Shown: one piece after another, positions 51,454 to 54,050 of the stretch
How the letters are laid out: each line of letters starts with the position of its first letter
Position numbering within the stretch: the first letter of the stretch is position 1
Origin: Pseudobacteriovorax antillogorgiicola
GTDB lineage: Bacteria; Bdellovibrionota_B; Oligoflexia; Oligoflexales; CAIYRB01
DNA length: 54,050 nucleotides
Direction of reading: 5' to 3'
NCBI GenBank assembly: GCA_945862295.1
Contig: CAMAXT010000008.1
Coordinates: 1-54,050, forward strand
Made by a program: the position numbers and the translations under genes
The notes under the pieces: model-generated
The model's input: the letters and a program-made list of their open reading frames with translations, nothing else
Databases searched by the model: none
Told to the model about the DNA's origin: nothing

Positions 51454-52944
51454 ATGAGCCAGATTGTTCGTCCTGATATTCCTTGGCTACGTTCTGATAA
51501 ACCAATCCGCATTGCGGTCGTTGGTGACGTCATTCTAGATGAATATCTTGATGGGCAAGTGAACCGTATTTCTCCTGAAGCGCCAGTTCCTGTGCACCTC
51601 GTAACAAATTCTTTTCACGGTGCCGGTGGTGCCGCTAACGCAGCACGAAACATTAAGCTCGCCGGTGGCGAAGTGTATCTGATGAGTGTGATCGGCAATG
51701 ATGAAGCAGGACGCAATTTAAAAGACTTCCTAGGTAAAGATCAGATTGACTGCAAATATCTCGAAATAGTCGAAGACCGTCCAACTATCCGAAAAACACG
51801 CATCACCGCTAATAGTCAGCAGATCGTGCGCGTTGATTGGGAGCGCGTTCATCCCATTGGGATCGACGTGCAAGAGCGCATCATGGCCAATCTTAAGAAA
51901 CTCGTATTCGATGCCTTGCTCATCAGTGACTATGGCAAAGGAGCCCTACCGATTGGCTTGCTCAGCAATCTGTTAGAACTTTCGGTCGCTCGCAACATCC
52001 CAGCTGTCGTAGATCCAAAGGGAATGGACTACGGCAAGTATCTGCATGCCGCACTTGTTACACCGAACCGCAAAGAAGCCTGTGAGGCACTTGGCCTTGA
52101 TCCCGTGAATGATTTTACCGGTGCTGAACTCGGTCGCCGCTTGCAGAAAACATATGGTCTAAAAAATGTTCTCGTAACGCTAGGCGCGAAAGGCATGGTT
52201 TTAGTGCCGGCTCCAGATACCGCGGAGAGTAAAGTCGTCGAATTACCGGCGATAGCGCGCGAAGTCTATGACGTGTCAGGCGCAGGTGATACCGTGGTGG
52301 CTGTCATGGCACTTTGTATGGCTGCCAAGGCTAAAATGCGCGAGTCGATGCATATCGCAACAATGGCGGCCGGCGTGGTTGTTGGTAAATGGGGAACGCA
52401 CCCGATTACCCTCCAGGAATTAGAAACCGAACTGCGTGGTCGGCCAAATCCTGATCGCGCTGGTTATTCATCCCTAAATAAGATGATTAATAAAGAGACT
52501 CTTCGTCATATCGTCAAAGGCCCTGAACAACGGTCGAAAAAAATAGTTTTTACAAACGGCTGCTTCGATATTCTCCATACCGGGCATGTAACCTATCTGG
52601 AACAAGCAAAATCCCTCGGCGATATTCTTGTTGTCGGTGTTAATGCCGACGAATCCGTTCGTGCTTTAAAAGGCCCCTCGCGACCCGTCAATAATCTCGA
52701 TGCTCGCATGCGTGTGTTGGCGGCCTTGGGTTGCACGGACTATATTGTTCCTTTTGCGGAGGAGACCCCGCTTGAGCTTATTTCCTACCTCGTTCCTGAC
52801 GTTCTTGTAAAAGGCGCTGACTGGAAGGTTGAAGATATCGTCGGTGGTGACGTTGTCAAAAAGCATGGCGGAAAAGTTGAAACGATAACTTTTGTCGATA
52901 ACTTCTCTACGACCAGCACTATCGAACGCATCAAAAAACAGTAG
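51454..52944 (+). CDS. hldE: Bifunctional heptose-7-phosphate kinase / heptose-1-phosphate adenylyltransferase
   Basis: A 496-residue fusion enzyme. Residues about 1-330 are a PfkB-type sugar kinase (GGAANAARNIKLAG; catalytic DVSGAGDTVVA) that phosphorylates D-glycero-beta-D-manno-heptose 7-phosphate at C1. Residues about 355-496 are a nucleotidyltransferase (FTNGCFDILHTGHVTYLEQA) that makes ADP-heptose for the LPS inner core. This implies heptose-containing LPS and so an outer membrane. TAGGGAG precedes the ATG. It is divergent from the flagellar operon. Confidence 0.96.
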   Translation: MSQIVRPDIPWLRSDKPIRIAVVGDVILDEYLDGQVNRISPEAPVPVHLVTNSFHGAGGAANAARNIKLAGGEVYLMSVIGNDEAGRNLKDFLGKDQIDCKYLEIVEDRPTIRKTRITANSQQIVRVDWERVHPIGIDVQERIMANLKKLVFDALLISDYGKGALPIGLLSNLLELSVARNIPAVVDPKGMDYGKYLHAALVTPNRKEACEALGLDPVNDFTGAELGRRLQKTYGLKNVLVTLGAKGMVLVPAPDTAESKVVELPAIAREVYDVSGAGDTVVAVMALCMAAKAKMRESMHIATMAAGVVVGKWGTHPITLQELETELRGRPNPDRAGYSSLNKMINKETLRHIVKGPEQRSKKIVFTNGCFDILHTGHVTYLEQAKSLGDILVVGVNADESVRALKGPSRPVNNLDARMRVLAALGCTDYIVPFAEETPLELISYLVPDVLVKGADWKVEDIVGGDVVKKHGGKVETITFVDNFSTTSTIERIKKQ

Positions 52945-52950
52945 TATAAT
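52945..52950 (+). promoter_or_regulatory. Possible -10 box for the CBS-domain gene
   Basis: TATAAT directly after the hldE stop codon, 34 bases before the GTG of the CBS gene. The -35 position 17 bases upstream reads TCGAAC, a poor match, so the promoter is only a possibility. Confidence 0.35.
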
Positions 52951-52983
52951 GAATACCCGGTACTCCAGGGCTTGCCAAGCAAC

Positions 52984-53694
52984 GTGCAGACTGTGGCAAG
53001 ACTTTTGGAGTCTAAACAATCCCTAGATGTCTGCACGATTTCACCCGAAGCGACAGTGTTCGATGCAATCAAAGTTTTCGCTGAGAATAACCTCGGTGCA
53101 CTGATTGTAACCGAACAAGGCTTTCTCCGTGGACTGATCACAGAACGGGACTACGCTCGAAAAGTCATCCTGCAAGGTCGTTCATCAAAAGAAACCACCG
53201 TAAAAGATATCATGACCGAAAACATAATCTATGTTTCGCCAAACGATACCATCAGCGCCTGCATGGAAGTGATGTTAAATAAATATATCCGGCACCTTCC
53301 CGTTGTCGAAGATGGAAGGTTGATTGGCATAATTTCTATGGGAGACGTGGTGAAATCTGTGCTTTCACAGCAGATTCAAACCATTGATAATCTGGTCGAA
53401 TCAAGGCGCAGCAGTCCACCTCAGAGCATCAAACGTCCGGCTACTTTCAGACTTATATTGCGTGCAGTGCCATACGCGCATGATTCCATGGCAGCGCCTT
53501 GTATGCTCAAGCGGGTTGGTGGTATCAAGCAGTCGAGCGCTTGCAGGCCCTGGCTTCTATGCCAATCTAGTTTCGAGGTGATGGAGCTGCGCCAAAAAGC
53601 TCAAAGCGGTGTCTCGACCTGGTCGCCCATGAAATGTTTCATGCAATGTTCTTGTAACGTAGGCGAACACGCTTCGCTCGATCGCTGTTTCTGA
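52984..53694 (+). CDS. CBS-pair protein with anomalous C-terminal tail
   Basis: A 236-residue frame. Residues 1-140 form a CBS pair typical of stand-alone adenine-nucleotide sensors (VFAENNLGALIVTE, GLITERDYARKVIL, IRHLPVVEDGRLIGIISMGD). I start at GTG 52984 because the protein then begins MQTVARLLESK as in relatives; TTG 52972 is possible. After about residue 138 (DNLVESRR) the remaining 95 residues have no CBS-like or other recognisable character, although relatives end there. The natural stop has probably been lost and the frame reads into decayed sequence. Confidence 0.8.
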   Translation: MQTVARLLESKQSLDVCTISPEATVFDAIKVFAENNLGALIVTEQGFLRGLITERDYARKVILQGRSSKETTVKDIMTENIIYVSPNDTISACMEVMLNKYIRHLPVVEDGRLIGIISMGDVVKSVLSQQIQTIDNLVESRRSSPPQSIKRPATFRLILRAVPYAHDSMAAPCMLKRVGGIKQSSACRPWLLCQSSFEVMELRQKAQSGVSTWSPMKCFMQCSCNVGEHASLDRCF

Positions 53695-53886
53695 GAAAGC
53701 CCTCTAGGAATTTTGTCATTTTGTTTTGAGAAGAAGTCATGAGCAGACATATTCGATTGCGTGGAGAATCTACTTGACGACTTTTTCGGATCGCACACTT
53801 TACTTCCATTAAGCCAAAGTCATTCGCGGCAATTTTTTGTGAATATTTTCGATCAAGCGCACCACGGTTTGCGACAAGCCTCTTAA
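53502..53886 (+). pseudogene. Possible decayed gene behind the CBS gene
   Basis: Protein-like pieces in two frames: YAQAGWWYQAVERLQALASM and, after a stop, DLVAHEMFHAMFL in one frame (53502-53663), then NLLDDFFGSHTLLPLSQSHS and RQFFVNIFDQAHHGLRQ in another (53761-53886). The first resembles half a TPR. No start, no complete domain, and several stops. The pieces could be chance. Confidence 0.25.
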
Positions 53887-53979
53887 GCATGAGTTTTATG
53901 CCGAAGATCGCCTAGCTCTAATCCATCGCCAAAAACGCTATGATATAACTCATTCGAATCTATTGATGGAGGCACATAC

Positions 53980-54050
53980 ATGGACGACGTCCGCAAAGAA
54001 CTTCGAGAGCTTGCCGATAAAGCGAAAAATCTGCACCTAAAAGAGCGTCA
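53980..54050 (+). CDS. Start of an unidentified gene (runs off the window)
   Basis: ATG 53980 follows a strong GGAGG site and opens a frame beginning MDDVRKELRELADKAKNLHL that continues past the window end. The first 23 residues are a charged amphipathic helix. Too little is present to name it. Confidence 0.6.
   Translation, partial: MDDVRKELRELADKAKNLHLKER

Noticed and set aside
1-54050. CRISPR arrays, tRNA, rRNA, insertion sequences, prophage genes
   Set aside because: No regular spaced repeats, transposase or integrase motifs, phage structural genes or structured RNA genes were recognised by eye on either strand.

Overview
The window is a bacterial chromosome segment from a Gram-negative, motile organism. 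It encodes a peptidoglycan-spanning flagellum, an LPS heptose enzyme (HldE), enoyl-ACP reductase FabI, several lipoproteins, a sigma-54-type promoter and many chemosensory proteins. The mix of sigma-54 flagellar control, PilZ/cyclase signalling and long secreted lipoproteins resembles Bdellovibrionota/Oligoflexia or other former deltaproteobacteria. That placement is an inference from gene content, not a measured phylogeny. I see no rRNA, tRNA, CRISPR, insertion sequence or prophage.

Layout. 1-7.4 kb: the 3' end of an HNH endonuclease gene, an AAA ATPase of the DUF4143 type, a membrane histidine kinase followed by a DUF2721 protein, a minus-strand pair (secreted alpha/beta hydrolase, then a dolichyl-phosphate-glucose-synthase-like GT2), and two small orphan envelope proteins. 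7.5-13.1 kb: an 1180-residue protein joining two PilZ domains, a FeeM-type N-acyltransferase, a membrane hairpin, GAF and a class III nucleotide cyclase, followed by a heme-oxygenase-fold protein, a DUF423 protein and FabI. 13.4-17.9 kb: two lipoproteins with single CxxCH heme motifs converge on a tyrosinase-like copper lipoprotein. 18-19.4 kb: a truncated haemoglobin flanked by decayed reading frames.

19.4-24.6 kb is a copper-resistance locus: a CueR-like MerR regulator and a CopA P-type ATPase on the minus strand, CopZ and a multicopper oxidase on the plus strand. Two divergent MerR-type promoters with 19-bp spacers lie between them. The oxidase carries an extra CopB-like outer-membrane domain at its C-terminus.

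25.2-38.3 kb is one tightly packed minus-strand chemosensory operon: REC-Hpt-CheA, CheA-REC, CheW, a soluble triple-PAS receptor, CheB, an MshEN-like/His-less-Hpt protein, a half-length dead response regulator, CheR, an ABC1/UbiB-family kinase and a free Hpt protein. It probably controls something other than, or in addition to, classical swimming.

38.8-40.5 kb holds a SprT-like/DUF2786 protein and a truncated flavoprotein gene. 40.5-50.9 kb is a ten-gene flagellar operon read on the minus strand from a good sigma-54 promoter: AMIN/TPR-like leader, receiverless NtrC activator, flgB, flgC, fliE, fliF, fliH, fliI, fliJ and a MotE-like gene. fliG is missing from its usual place. 51.4-54 kb: hldE, a CBS-pair protein with an odd tail, decayed sequence, and the start of another gene.

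The strongest candidates for an undescribed system are the PilZ-FeeM-GAF-cyclase protein with its heme-oxygenase-fold neighbour, and the chemosensory operon whose gene order places an atypical ABC1 kinase and two inactivated phosphotransfer modules among the Che proteins.
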